A stretch of DNA of 51,968 nt from Candidatus Bathyarchaeota archaeon (GTDB lineage: Archaea; Thermoproteota; Bathyarchaeia; 40CM-2-53-6; RBG-13-38-9), in NCBI GenBank assembly GCA_026015185.1, contig JAOZGX010000007.1, forward strand, positions 1 to 51,968. The letters run 5' to 3'. Below the pieces are notes generated by a model. That model was not told the origin of the DNA, searched no databases, and worked only from the letters and a program-made list of their open reading frames with translations. Position 1 is the first letter of the stretch, and every line of letters begins with the position of its first letter. Of this stretch, positions 7,935-16,368 are shown piece after piece. The translations under genes and the position numbers were made by a program.

Positions 7935-9158
7935 TTGGGTACAAATCATAGAAAATATAAAATTGCAATGTTAAGTGTTCATACTTGCCCTATTAAAAGG
8001 CCTGGAGGAAAAGATACTGGGGGTATGAATGTATACGTCAGAGAACTAGCAAAAGATATGGGGCAAAAAGGTCATTTTGTAGACGTATATACAAGGGCTC
8101 ATGATCCTGAAGAAAATAAGACTGTTAATTTAGGTCCTAATTCTAGATTAGTTCATATTAAAGCTGGTGAAATCGCAGAAATAGATAAAGCAACAATTTA
8201 TCCTAATCTGCATAACTTTGCTCGTAATATGAGAGATTTTGTTGAGACTCGCAACCTTCAATACGATTTAATTCATAGCCATTATTGGATGTCAGGATGT
8301 GTTGGAGATCTGATCCAAAGTCGGATGAGTGTTCCTCATATCACTATGTTTCACACTCTAGGGCATATCAAAAATTTAATAAAAGTTGGTGAGAACGAAC
8401 CAAATTTCAGAATAAAGGCTGAGAAGAATTTAGTGAAAAATTGCAACCGAATTGTTGCTTCTACTGATATGGAAAAAAGTCAACTCATCGATTTTTATGG
8501 AGCTTCTCCAGAAACAATTAGTGTTGTACCTTGCGGCGTAAACCTTGATCTATTTAAGCCTATGAATAAAGGATTCGCTAGACAAGAACTTCAATTAGAT
8601 GATGATGAACATGTAATATTATTTGTTGGAAGAATAGTGCCATTGAAGGGCATTGAAAACCTTCTGAAGGCAATGAAATATCTGAGCAATAAAAAAATAA
8701 AATTGGTTGTAGTCGGTGGAGATGACTACAGTCGTCTTGAAGTGAAAAGATTAAAAAGGCTTTCCTATCAATTACAGGTTCACAAATCTGTGATTTTTCT
8801 CAGTTCAATGGAGCAAAAAATATTACCTTATTTCTATAGCGCTTCGGATGTATGTGTAATTCCATCCTTCTATGAAAGTTTCGGCTTAGTTGCGTTGGAA
8901 TCGCTAGCTTGTGGAACACCTGTAATTACTACTGATGTAGGATGTATGAAAAGCGTCATTAATGAACCCAAAACTGGGTATATTATTTCCAATAATACAC
9001 CTCATAATTTGGCCAATAAGATTTCTTATTTATTAAAAAAGCCAAATGCAGACTCTCATTCAATAAGAGAGTCGATAACAAGATTCAGTTGGTCAAATAT
9101 AGCAGAAACAATAATTAACGAATATGACTCAATCACAAAAACAAATTTCAATCGATAG
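7935..9158 (+). CDS. GT4 glycosyltransferase, MshA / sucrose-phosphate-synthase-like
   Basis: 407 residues with a GT-B fold. The N-terminal domain has KIAMLSVHTCP, GGMNVYVRELA (acceptor and phosphate loop) and DLIHSHYWMSG. The C-terminal nucleotide-sugar domain has ILFVGRIVPLKGIENLL and the EX7E motif ESFGLVALE. This pattern is closest to MshA (UDP-GlcNAc:inositol-phosphate transferase) and sucrose-phosphate synthase, but the acceptor cannot be read from sequence. The start is TTG at 7935. The 3' end overlaps the convergent double-GNAT gene by 11 bases, and a PIG-L deacetylase lies just beyond. That neighbourhood recalls mycothiol synthesis. Confidence 0.85.
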   Translation: MGTNHRKYKIAMLSVHTCPIKRPGGKDTGGMNVYVRELAKDMGQKGHFVDVYTRAHDPEENKTVNLGPNSRLVHIKAGEIAEIDKATIYPNLHNFARNMRDFVETRNLQYDLIHSHYWMSGCVGDLIQSRMSVPHITMFHTLGHIKNLIKVGENEPNFRIKAEKNLVKNCNRIVASTDMEKSQLIDFYGASPETISVVPCGVNLDLFKPMNKGFARQELQLDDDEHVILFVGRIVPLKGIENLLKAMKYLSNKKIKLVVVGGDDYSRLEVKRLKRLSYQLQVHKSVIFLSSMEQKILPYFYSASDVCVIPSFYESFGLVALESLACGTPVITTDVGCMKSVINEPKTGYIISNNTPHNLANKISYLLKKPNADSHSIRESITRFSWSNIAETIINEYDSITKTNFNR

Positions 9159-10080
9159 ATTTTTCATACCATAAGCTCGTTTTCCACAGTTTAAAACCTT
9201 GAGAACGGTATAATTTAAGTGCCTGATTATTTTTATCATCTACAATTAATTCGACAAGATCAAAACCTCTATTTTTGAGATCTTTCAAACCCTCCATAAG
9301 TAATATCTCACCTACACCTTGGCTTCGATAATCTGGTTCGACTCCTAACATATGGATGTTTGGAATAGACTCTTTTACATATCCTTTGCGTTTATTAGTT
9401 AAACCAGCTCGCATCCAACAATAACCAATTAATATATTGCCATCACATGCAACAATTACATTCTTGTGCGAAAGACCTGGAAAATTCAAAAGTTTGGATA
9501 TATCTTCAATTGTATTTGGATTATATCCCCAGGTACCATCGAAAGATCTGTTTTGAAGATCAGTTAGCTTTCTCTCTTCAACTTCTTTAAGACGTCTAAT
9601 TTCAAATTTTTTTACTTTGATTTGAAGATTTGCCTTAGTTAGATTTAGTCTTAATACAGAAAATGAATGTATGAATTTAAATCCTAAATTAGTTAGAAAT
9701 TCCTTGCTGATTTTATTGTCTTCATAAATATATGTATGAACTACTTTTGCCTCTATTTTCGAAGCATAATTCAACGCAAAACCCACAAGCATTGTACCTA
9801 ACCCTTTCCTACGATAATCCGGATGCACTAAACAACTAAAAACCGCTCTGTTAATGGCGAGTTCTGGAATTGTATTTATATAACCTATGACCCTCCTCGC
9901 ATTCTCAGCCAAGAATAGAGCCTCCTCAGGACGATAATCTTTTCGGACTATCATATTCTCAAATAAAGCCTGTGGCGAAATGTAACATTCTTTACTTAAT
10001 CTTTCGGTTTCTTTCAATAGATCTATTAAACTAGCTTTATCAGAAGATTGATAGTTTCTAATATTGTATGAATTTGACAT
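9148..10080 (-). CDS. Double-domain GNAT acetyltransferase (MshD-like architecture)
   Basis: 310 residues made of two GNAT folds in tandem. Domain 1 (about 5-150) has the acetyl-CoA loop VHPDYRRKGLGTMLV. Domain 2 (about 155-305) has VEPDYRSQGVGEILLMEGLK and the closing NNQALKLYRSQGF. Mycothiol synthase MshD has this tandem layout, with domain 2 active. Here both loops keep R/Q-x-x-G-x-G/A, so both could bind acetyl-CoA. It is divergent from the PIG-L deacetylase across a 95-base spacer and convergent with the GT4 gene. A protein N-acetyltransferase or another small-molecule acylase is possible. Confidence 0.85.
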   Translation of the reverse strand: MSNSYNIRNYQSSDKASLIDLLKETERLSKECYISPQALFENMIVRKDYRPEEALFLAENARRVIGYINTIPELAINRAVFSCLVHPDYRRKGLGTMLVGFALNYASKIEAKVVHTYIYEDNKISKEFLTNLGFKFIHSFSVLRLNLTKANLQIKVKKFEIRRLKEVEERKLTDLQNRSFDGTWGYNPNTIEDISKLLNFPGLSHKNVIVACDGNILIGYCWMRAGLTNKRKGYVKESIPNIHMLGVEPDYRSQGVGEILLMEGLKDLKNRGFDLVELIVDDKNNQALKLYRSQGFKLWKTSLWYEKSID

Positions 10081-10105
10081 TTTGGTTGTAAACTATAAAA
10101 AATCC

Positions 10106-10115
10106 CATGCGCTAA
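10106..10115. repeat. Weak GC element CATGCGCTAA
   Basis: Lies in the divergent spacer between the double-GNAT and PIG-L genes. It is a shortened version of the motif seen elsewhere. Confidence 0.35.
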
Positions 10116-10175
10116 ATATATTACCCTTGATATCCAATATCTAGACAATAAATTACTTAGAGGGTTCATGCAATA

Positions 10176-10868
10176 GTGAATGCTGATGTAATGGTAGTAA
10201 CACCACATCCTGACGATGCTGAGTATGGAGCAGCCGGAACTGTGGCGCGAATGGTGAAAGAAGGAAAGAAAGTTGCATATGTCGTTTGTACCAACGGAGA
10301 TAAAGGCACTTCTGACATCAATACAAATCCTAAGGAGCTTGCTATAATTCGTGAGAAAGAACAGATCGCTGCTTGTAAAGTTCTTGGTGTAAAAGAGGTT
10401 GCTTTTCTTCGGCATCCAGATCAAAGCCTAGAAGATACACATGAATTTAGGAAAGAGATCGTTTGTCAAATAAGGAAATATAGACCACAAATTGTAATCA
10501 CAGCCAATCCATATAGGCACTATATATGGCATCGTGATCATAGGATAGCAGGGCAAGTTACTTTAGATGCTGTTTTTCCTTATGCGAGAGATCACCTTAC
10601 TTATCCAGAATTATTAGAAAAAGATCTTAAGCCCCATAAAGTTAAAGAAGTATTTTTATGGGCATCCAATGATTTGAATTACATTTCTGATATTTCCAAA
10701 ACTTTTCATTTGAAAATTGCTGCTTTAAGATGCCATAAAAGTCAAATAGGAACCGGTGAACAAGCAAAAAAAGTAGAAGATTGGGTACGAAATATGAACC
10801 TGGATATGGCTAAGGGTAAAAACTTCGAAATTGCAGAAGCATTTCACTTAGTAGAGCTTCCTGATTAA
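10176..10868 (+). CDS. PIG-L / LmbE-family N-acetylglucosaminyl deacetylase
   Basis: 230 residues. The zinc site HPDDAE is at residues 11-16 and the second motif WHRDHR near 120-125, both diagnostic for PIG-L/LmbE (MshB, BshB and archaeal diacetylchitobiose deacetylase). It removes the N-acetyl group from a GlcNAc-containing small molecule. The start is GTG at 10176 with AGAGGG upstream. Its neighbours, an MshA-like transferase and a tandem GNAT protein, fit a route in which a GlcNAc conjugate is made, deacetylated and re-acylated. The acceptor could equally be a lipid or inositol. Archaeal chitobiose catabolism is the other known role, but no chitinase or glucosaminidase is present. Confidence 0.9.
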   Translation: MNADVMVVTPHPDDAEYGAAGTVARMVKEGKKVAYVVCTNGDKGTSDINTNPKELAIIREKEQIAACKVLGVKEVAFLRHPDQSLEDTHEFRKEIVCQIRKYRPQIVITANPYRHYIWHRDHRIAGQVTLDAVFPYARDHLTYPELLEKDLKPHKVKEVFLWASNDLNYISDISKTFHLKIAALRCHKSQIGTGEQAKKVEDWVRNMNLDMAKGKNFEIAEAFHLVELPD

Positions 10869-10893
10869 ATAGACATACGCTATAATTTTATGA

Positions 10894-11526
10894 TCAAACC
10901 CATAAAACATCCCCATAAAAATTGGGATCATGAGACTTGGAAGAGAAAATATCGAATTTCTTTTTTTCCTCACTAATTATGGTAGAATCACCATGACCCG
11001 GATAGATCTTTGTATCTTCAGGTAATACAAAGATCTTAGTTGTAATGGAATTGATTATAGTTTTAAAATCTGATGGCGACCAAGTCTTTCCTGGCCCTCC
11101 TGGGAATATTGTGTCTCCTGAAAATAGATAATCTCTTAAAAGAAAGCTTAAACTGCCAGGAGTATGGCCTGGTGTATGAAGCACTTTTATTTTTAACTCT
11201 CCTATTGTTAAAATATCTCCATCAGATAATGAAGTTTCCATTGGTGAAGGAAGACTCCCTGCATCTAATGGATGAGCTGCTAATGGCACACCTAATTTTT
11301 GCCTTAATTCTGAAAGCGCTCCAATATGGTCTGAATGATCATGCGTTAACAAAATGTAATTTAGATCAATACCCTCTAGCTGCTTGAGTATTTTATCTGC
11401 TTCAGCTGGGGCATCAATTAAGACTCCTTTCTGAGTCTTTTGACATTTTATTATGTAGCTATTTGTACCGAACGATCCCAATTGTAATCTTTTGATTTCT
11501 AGAATATTATCATCAACAATTGACAT
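10894..11526 (-). CDS. MBL-fold hydrolase (glyoxalase II-like)
   Basis: 210 residues with the metallo-beta-lactamase fold. THDHSDH holds metal ligands His62, His64, Asp66 and His67; further ligands are in LHTPGHTPGS, FSGDTIF and IYPGHG. The size and GHTPGS pattern match the GloB/hydroxyacylglutathione hydrolase-like group, which cleaves thioesters of small thiols. If the neighbouring genes do make a glycosyl thiol, this would be a fitting partner, but these enzymes are common everywhere in archaea. It faces the PIG-L gene tail to tail with a 25-base gap. Confidence 0.9.
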   Translation of the reverse strand: MSIVDDNILEIKRLQLGSFGTNSYIIKCQKTQKGVLIDAPAEADKILKQLEGIDLNYILLTHDHSDHIGALSELRQKLGVPLAAHPLDAGSLPSPMETSLSDGDILTIGELKIKVLHTPGHTPGSLSFLLRDYLFSGDTIFPGGPGKTWSPSDFKTIINSITTKIFVLPEDTKIYPGHGDSTIISEEKKKFDIFSSKSHDPNFYGDVLWV

Positions 11527-11572
11527 TATTTCACTTCTGTTGCTTTTTAGCTTCTTAATGTCTATTGATTAT

Positions 11573-12208
11573 TTAGTTGTTTGCTGTGTTTTTAATAAAA
11601 TCTGTTGCATCCAAAAAATTTTTAGCGATATGAACATGAGCCTGGTTTAACTCCCTTACTTTTTCAATTTGCCCCGGCTCCTTTTCAAATGGAACCAAGA
11701 TTCCTTTTCCATTAACGTTCAATGCTGTTTTAACATCACTTGAGCGATCGCCGATTACATAAACATCAGTGTTTTTTAAAGTAAGACCTTCTGCCTCCAG
11801 CGCTTTAAACACCATACCGGGATTTGGTTTAATGCAATCACAATCGCAGATCATCTCTTCATCAAATCGATATTTATTCCTCTTCTTTACATAATCAGGA
11901 TGTGCATGAGGACAGAAGAAGTACCCCTTAATTCGGCCACCTAATCTCTCTAATTCATTTATGACGTGTCTGCATACTTCATTTGCCCTATCAAGTGTTA
12001 AAAGCGGAAAATCTTTGATTCCGACTCCAGGTTGATTGGTGATCATATAAACTGAAGCGTTTTCAAGAGAATCTAAATGCTGTAAGCCATCTATCACTGT
12101 AGGCAGGACTTTTACTTTCGATTTCCAATCATCGGTTCTTCCCAGATGATATTTTTCATCAAATATTAAGGTACCATCTCTGTCAACACAGATAAGTAAA
12201 TTCTTCAT
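11573..12208 (-). CDS. HAD-IIIA sugar-phosphate phosphatase (GmhB-like)
   Basis: 211 residues. The HAD nucleophile motif DRDGT is at 9-13, motif II is ITNQPGVG, and the Asp motif is IGDRSSDV. Between them is a Cys/His cluster (CPHAHPDY, then CDCDCIKPNPGM) like the zinc loop of GmhB, the heptose-bisphosphate phosphatase. The true substrate is probably a sugar or polyol phosphate. Its start overlaps the stop of the aldolase gene by four bases (ATGA type), so the two are translationally coupled, which ties it to sugar-phosphate metabolism. Confidence 0.9.
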   Translation of the reverse strand: MKNLLICVDRDGTLIFDEKYHLGRTDDWKSKVKVLPTVIDGLQHLDSLENASVYMITNQPGVGIKDFPLLTLDRANEVCRHVINELERLGGRIKGYFFCPHAHPDYVKKRNKYRFDEEMICDCDCIKPNPGMVFKALEAEGLTLKNTDVYVIGDRSSDVKTALNVNGKGILVPFEKEPGQIEKVRELNQAHVHIAKNFLDATDFIKNTANN

Positions 12209-13116
12209 TTTGTGGCGAAACAGGAATAGGCCTCCTCAACACTGGCTCCTTCGATTGTAATAGCATATATTGCATTACACATTCGGACAGCCTCATCAAA
12301 TCCTTTTTGATGAATATTTCTTCCTGTGGCATTTCCAGCCGCTCCAACTTCAATTTGGTCATGGAGCGTTTGTAAAAATTTCTTAACATCAGTTGCGCCT
12401 CCACCCGCACAAATTACATTGGTTCTACCCGCAGCCATTATTGCCTCTTTAAAAATATCCTTCGAATCTTTTCCTTCTTGTTTGGGGTAATTTACCTTTA
12501 CAAAGTCTGCACCAAGACATGCGCCAACTCCAGTAGCCCCTGCAATAAGATGGGGGTTTTTTTCATCTTTTACTGCCTTTCCTCTTGGATATATCCAAAG
12601 GACTGTGATTAAACCATTTTCATGAGCTTCATAAATAACCTGAGCACCTTTTCTTAACATCAGCGACTCAAACCTACTCCCAAGATAAATGGTATACCCC
12701 ACCCCCAGTATTTTCAAGCCGCTATTTCTCTGAAATTCAACTATTTGACCTACATCAGTTAATTGTTCACTGTAAGGATCTTTCTGCTCAGTTTTGACTA
12801 GATTTGTTTTTGAATTCAACTTCACTAAGTATGGCAGATCTCTATAATCCATTCCATAACGAGAAATCAAACCCAATTGAGTGGCGAATACTCCAATTTT
12901 TGCTTTACTAGCTATTCTGAAAAAATGTTCTGGATCAGAGTCATCTGGATGAATACCTTCGCCATAAAAATCAGCATTGAGATGTTCAATTTTCTGGTCC
13001 CCAGCAAAAAGCATTAATCTACCAGAACCTCGGGTTATTTCAAAATAATTATCTTGATATTTATCACGCATATTTTTTGGGACATCTAAAGGAACAATTA
13101 TTTTATCTTTATTCAT
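12205..13116 (-). CDS. fba: Class I fructose-bisphosphate aldolase, archaeal DhnA type
   Basis: 303 residues from the ATG at 13116, which is preceded by GGGGG; longer in-frame starts reach 13233 but add sequence unlike the family. It matches the archaeal-type class I aldolase/DhnA family: FAGDQKIEHLN near the N-terminus, IYPRGKAV, the Schiff-base lysine in DFVKVNYP, ICAGGGATD, and the phosphate loop VGAAGNATGRN. It splits fructose-1,6-bisphosphate or runs in reverse for gluconeogenesis. It is divergent from the ROK kinase and coupled to the HAD phosphatase, within a sugar-phosphate cluster. A related aldolase specificity (for example deoxyketohexose phosphate) cannot be excluded. Confidence 0.9.
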   Translation of the reverse strand: MNKDKIIVPLDVPKNMRDKYQDNYFEITRGSGRLMLFAGDQKIEHLNADFYGEGIHPDDSDPEHFFRIASKAKIGVFATQLGLISRYGMDYRDLPYLVKLNSKTNLVKTEQKDPYSEQLTDVGQIVEFQRNSGLKILGVGYTIYLGSRFESLMLRKGAQVIYEAHENGLITVLWIYPRGKAVKDEKNPHLIAGATGVGACLGADFVKVNYPKQEGKDSKDIFKEAIMAAGRTNVICAGGGATDVKKFLQTLHDQIEVGAAGNATGRNIHQKGFDEAVRMCNAIYAITIEGASVEEAYSCFATK

Positions 13117-13267
13117 TTGATAACCCCCAACTATCTTGGGATGAATTAATTGAGAAGTTGTAGAAAAAGAAGGAAAGGCAAGCTGTATAAATTTTTTTAT
13201 ACAATAGATATTGTTTGATGCTCTTAGTTTCAATTATTCTGAGTAAGCTTACAATTGGGTGATTAAA

Positions 13268-14245
13268 ATGAAACAAAAGAATGAAGATTTACTTACGCTT
13301 GGTATTGATTTGGGAGGGACTAAAGTAAAAACAGCATTAGTTGATAATAAAGGTAAGATTTTATCCGCCCATAAATATCCCACAAATCCTGAAAAAGGCG
13401 TAGATGGAGTTATTGAAGATATTTTAAAATGTATAGATGGCTGTCTTGGCGATAACATACGAAAAGCAGAAGCTCTAGGAATAGGTATCGCGGCTCAAGT
13501 TGATTTGAAAGGAAACGTGATATATGCTCCCAATTTAAGATGGCATAATATTCCCTTAAAAAAAATACTAGAAGAAAAATTGGGATTGCCTACATTCGTA
13601 CTAAATGATGTTAATGCTGCAACTTGGGGGGAGTGGCGATATGGTTCTGGAAAAAATGTTAGTGATTTGGTGGTTATTTTTGTTGGAACTGGCGTAGGTG
13701 GAGGCGTGATAAGCGGGTCCAAAATGGTCATTGGTTGCAATAATAGTGGAGGAGAATTAGGTCACATAACTATTGTATTAGGTGGGCGGCAATGCCATTG
13801 TCCAAATAATGGGTGTTTGGAAGCTTATGCCGGAGGATGGGCTATTGCCGAAAGAGCACAAGAGGCCGTTAGAGCCAATCCTCAAAATGGAAAGCAACTG
13901 ATATCTTTAGCCGGTACTATTGAAAATATTACGGCTAAAACGGTGGGTGATGCTTATTATGAGAAAGACCCTTTATCTGTTCAATTGATCGAAGAAACCA
14001 TACAATGTCTTGCAGCTGGTGTAGTAAGCATCGTGAACGCATTTAATCCTTGCATACTCATACTTGGAGGCGGTATTATTGAAGGAATACCTGAATTAAT
14101 AAGTGAGATAGAAAAAATAGCAAAAGAGAAGGCATTAGAATCTTCTCTAGTAGATTTAAAAATTACTAAATCAGCGCTCGGTGGTGATGCAGGGATTATC
14201 GGCGCCGCAATATTTGCACAAAACGAAATTAAAGGAATTCAATAA
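13268..14245 (+). CDS. ROK-family sugar kinase (glucokinase-like)
   Basis: 325 residues from the ATG at 13268, which has GGTGAT a few bases upstream; a GTG at 13259 is also possible. Motifs: the ATP loop GIDLGGTKVKTALVD, the catalytic VLNDVNAATWGEW, GTGVGGGVI, GGELGHITI, and the ROK zinc motif CHCPNNGCLEAYAG. The fit is to ROK glucokinases, which phosphorylate glucose to the glucose-6-phosphate used by the dehydrogenase encoded downstream. N-acetylglucosamine or fructose kinase activity is the alternative. It lies 80 bases upstream of transketolase in the same direction. Confidence 0.9.
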   Translation: MKQKNEDLLTLGIDLGGTKVKTALVDNKGKILSAHKYPTNPEKGVDGVIEDILKCIDGCLGDNIRKAEALGIGIAAQVDLKGNVIYAPNLRWHNIPLKKILEEKLGLPTFVLNDVNAATWGEWRYGSGKNVSDLVVIFVGTGVGGGVISGSKMVIGCNNSGGELGHITIVLGGRQCHCPNNGCLEAYAGGWAIAERAQEAVRANPQNGKQLISLAGTIENITAKTVGDAYYEKDPLSVQLIEETIQCLAAGVVSIVNAFNPCILILGGGIIEGIPELISEIEKIAKEKALESSLVDLKITKSALGGDAGIIGAAIFAQNEIKGIQ

Positions 14246-14325
14246 AAAAGGAATATTGATACAGAGTTGTTTTGAGAATAATAAAACACAATCCTTATCA
14301 CTATAAAATCTAAAAGGAATTTTTC

Positions 14326-16344
14326 ATGAAGAATTTAGATGAACTTTGTGTTAACACAATAAGATTTCTAGCTGTAGATGCTGTTGAAAAAGCAAAATCA
14401 GGCCATCCTGGGTTACCACTAGGAGCAGCTCCAATGGCTTATGTCCTCTGGGATCGATTTCTGCGACATAACCCAAAAAACCCTTCTTGGATAAATCGTG
14501 ATCGCTTTATTCTTTCAGCGGGTCATGGTTCTGCATTACTCTATTCATTATTACACCTTTATGGTTTTGACCTTCCTTTGAAGGAGTTACAAAATTTTCG
14601 TCAATGGGGTAGTAAGACTCCAGGCCATCCAGAATATGGTTTAACCCCGGGTGTAGAAGTCACTACTGGCCCATTAGGACAGGGCTTTGCAATGGGCATT
14701 GGGATGGCAATGGCCGAGAGCTTTTTATCAAACTGCTTCAATCATCCAGATTTTCCTATGATTGATCATTATACGTATGCTCTAGTTTCTGATGGCGATC
14801 TTATGGAAGGGATTAGTTCAGAAGCTGCATCACTTGCGGCCACTCTACATCTCGATAAGATTATTTATCTATATGACGATAACCACATATCGATTGAGGG
14901 AGAGACTGACATAGCATTCACTGAGAATGTCCAACATCGATTTGAAGCATATGGATGGGACGTTCTTCAAGTACCCGATGGTAATGATCTTGGCAAGATT
15001 GATGAAGCCATCCGTAAAGCTCAAGCGAAAAAAGACATGCCCACCTTAATAATAGTTAGGACCCACATCGGCTACGGCAGTCCAAAACAAGATACAGCAG
15101 AGGCTCATGGTGAACCATTAGGTCAGGAAAGCCTATTGGCTACAAAGAAATCATTAGGTTGGCCAATTAAACCATCATTCCACATTCCAGATGAAGCATT
15201 GGGGCATTTTCGCCAAACCATTCAAAAAGGTAAAAAAATTGAGGATGATTGGTTAAAACTCTTGAATAGGTATAGACAAAGTGAACCAGAACTTGCAGCT
15301 CAATTTGATAGGATGTTAAAAGGTGAACTTCCTGCTGAATGGAGAAGTTTTTTACCCATTTTTAATTCGTCGGATGGACCGATTGCTACTCGTAATGCCT
15401 CAGGTAAAATAATGAATATACTTAGCGATAAACTTCATTCATCTGGAAAAGCACCACATCATTATTTTATCGGGGGTTCAGCTGATTTAGCACCATCCAC
15501 GAAAACAATTCTTATGGGTTATGGTGATTTTGGCTATGGTAAATATTGCGCTCACAATCTTCACTTTGGTGTTCGCGAACATGCTATGGGTGCGATCTCT
15601 AACGGACTGGCTTTACATAGTAACTTCATTCCTTATACCGCAACCTTTTTAATATTTTCAGATTACATGCGCCCAGCAATACGGTTGGCAGCTTTGATGC
15701 AAACTCATGTAATCTTCGTCTTTACACATGACAGCATAGGTCTTGGAGAAGATGGCCCAACACACCAACCAATTGAACAACTAATGTCCCTGAGAATTAT
15801 TCCGGGCTTAACTGTGATTCGACCTGCTGATGCTAATGAGACGGCTATAGCTTGGGGTGTTGCGATTGAACGTAAGGGACCCTCTGCACTTGTCTTTACT
15901 CGCCAGAAATTACCAATACTTGATCCAAAATATTATCCAGTCATTGAAGGTTTACCCAAAGGTGCTTATATTCTAACTGATGCGGAAGAGAAAAATCCAG
16001 ATATTATATTAATTGCTAGTGGTTCAGAAGTTCATCTAGCTTTAGAATCACAAGAAGCCTTAATTAAGAAAGGAATAAAAACAAGAGTGGTTTCTATGCC
16101 CTCGTGGGAACTTTTTGAGGAGCAATCCAGACAATATAAAGAACAAGTGCTTATTACGAAAGTACCTAAAATATCAATTGAAGCTGGTGTTTCCATTGGT
16201 TGGAGTAAATATCTTGGTGATAAAGGCACATCAATAGGATTGAATAGATTTGGAGCCTCTGCCCCAGGTAACATTGTATATGATAAACTTGGTTTCAATG
16301 TCGATAACGTAGTGAAAAGAACTTTCGAATTATTGAAAAAATAA
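14326..16344 (+). CDS. tkt: Transketolase, full-length
   Basis: 672 residues in one chain, with all three transketolase domains. The N-terminal thiamine-diphosphate domain has [26 protein letters not shown], and SDGDLMEG with its downstream DDNHISIEG. The pyrimidine domain has FGVREHAMG and [17 protein letters not shown], and a C-terminal domain follows. It moves two-carbon units between sugar phosphates in the non-oxidative pentose phosphate pathway. Most archaea have this enzyme as two half-size proteins; a single 672-residue chain is the bacterial form. AAAGGA lies before the ATG. It leads the apparent operon with tal-pgi, gnd, zwf and pgl. Confidence 0.97.
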   Translation: MKNLDELCVNTIRFLAVDAVEKAKSGHPGLPLGAAPMAYVLWDRFLRHNPKNPSWINRDRFILSAGHGSALLYSLLHLYGFDLPLKELQNFRQWGSKTPGHPEYGLTPGVEVTTGPLGQGFAMGIGMAMAESFLSNCFNHPDFPMIDHYTYALVSDGDLMEGISSEAASLAATLHLDKIIYLYDDNHISIEGETDIAFTENVQHRFEAYGWDVLQVPDGNDLGKIDEAIRKAQAKKDMPTLIIVRTHIGYGSPKQDTAEAHGEPLGQESLLATKKSLGWPIKPSFHIPDEALGHFRQTIQKGKKIEDDWLKLLNRYRQSEPELAAQFDRMLKGELPAEWRSFLPIFNSSDGPIATRNASGKIMNILSDKLHSSGKAPHHYFIGGSADLAPSTKTILMGYGDFGYGKYCAHNLHFGVREHAMGAISNGLALHSNFIPYTATFLIFSDYMRPAIRLAALMQTHVIFVFTHDSIGLGEDGPTHQPIEQLMSLRIIPGLTVIRPADANETAIAWGVAIERKGPSALVFTRQKLPILDPKYYPVIEGLPKGAYILTDAEEKNPDIILIASGSEVHLALESQEALIKKGIKTRVVSMPSWELFEEQSRQYKEQVLITKVPKISIEAGVSIGWSKYLGDKGTSIGLNRFGASAPGNIVYDKLGFNVDNVVKRTFELLKK

Positions 16345-16368
16345 TCGATCCTAGTTAAAGGTGGTAAT

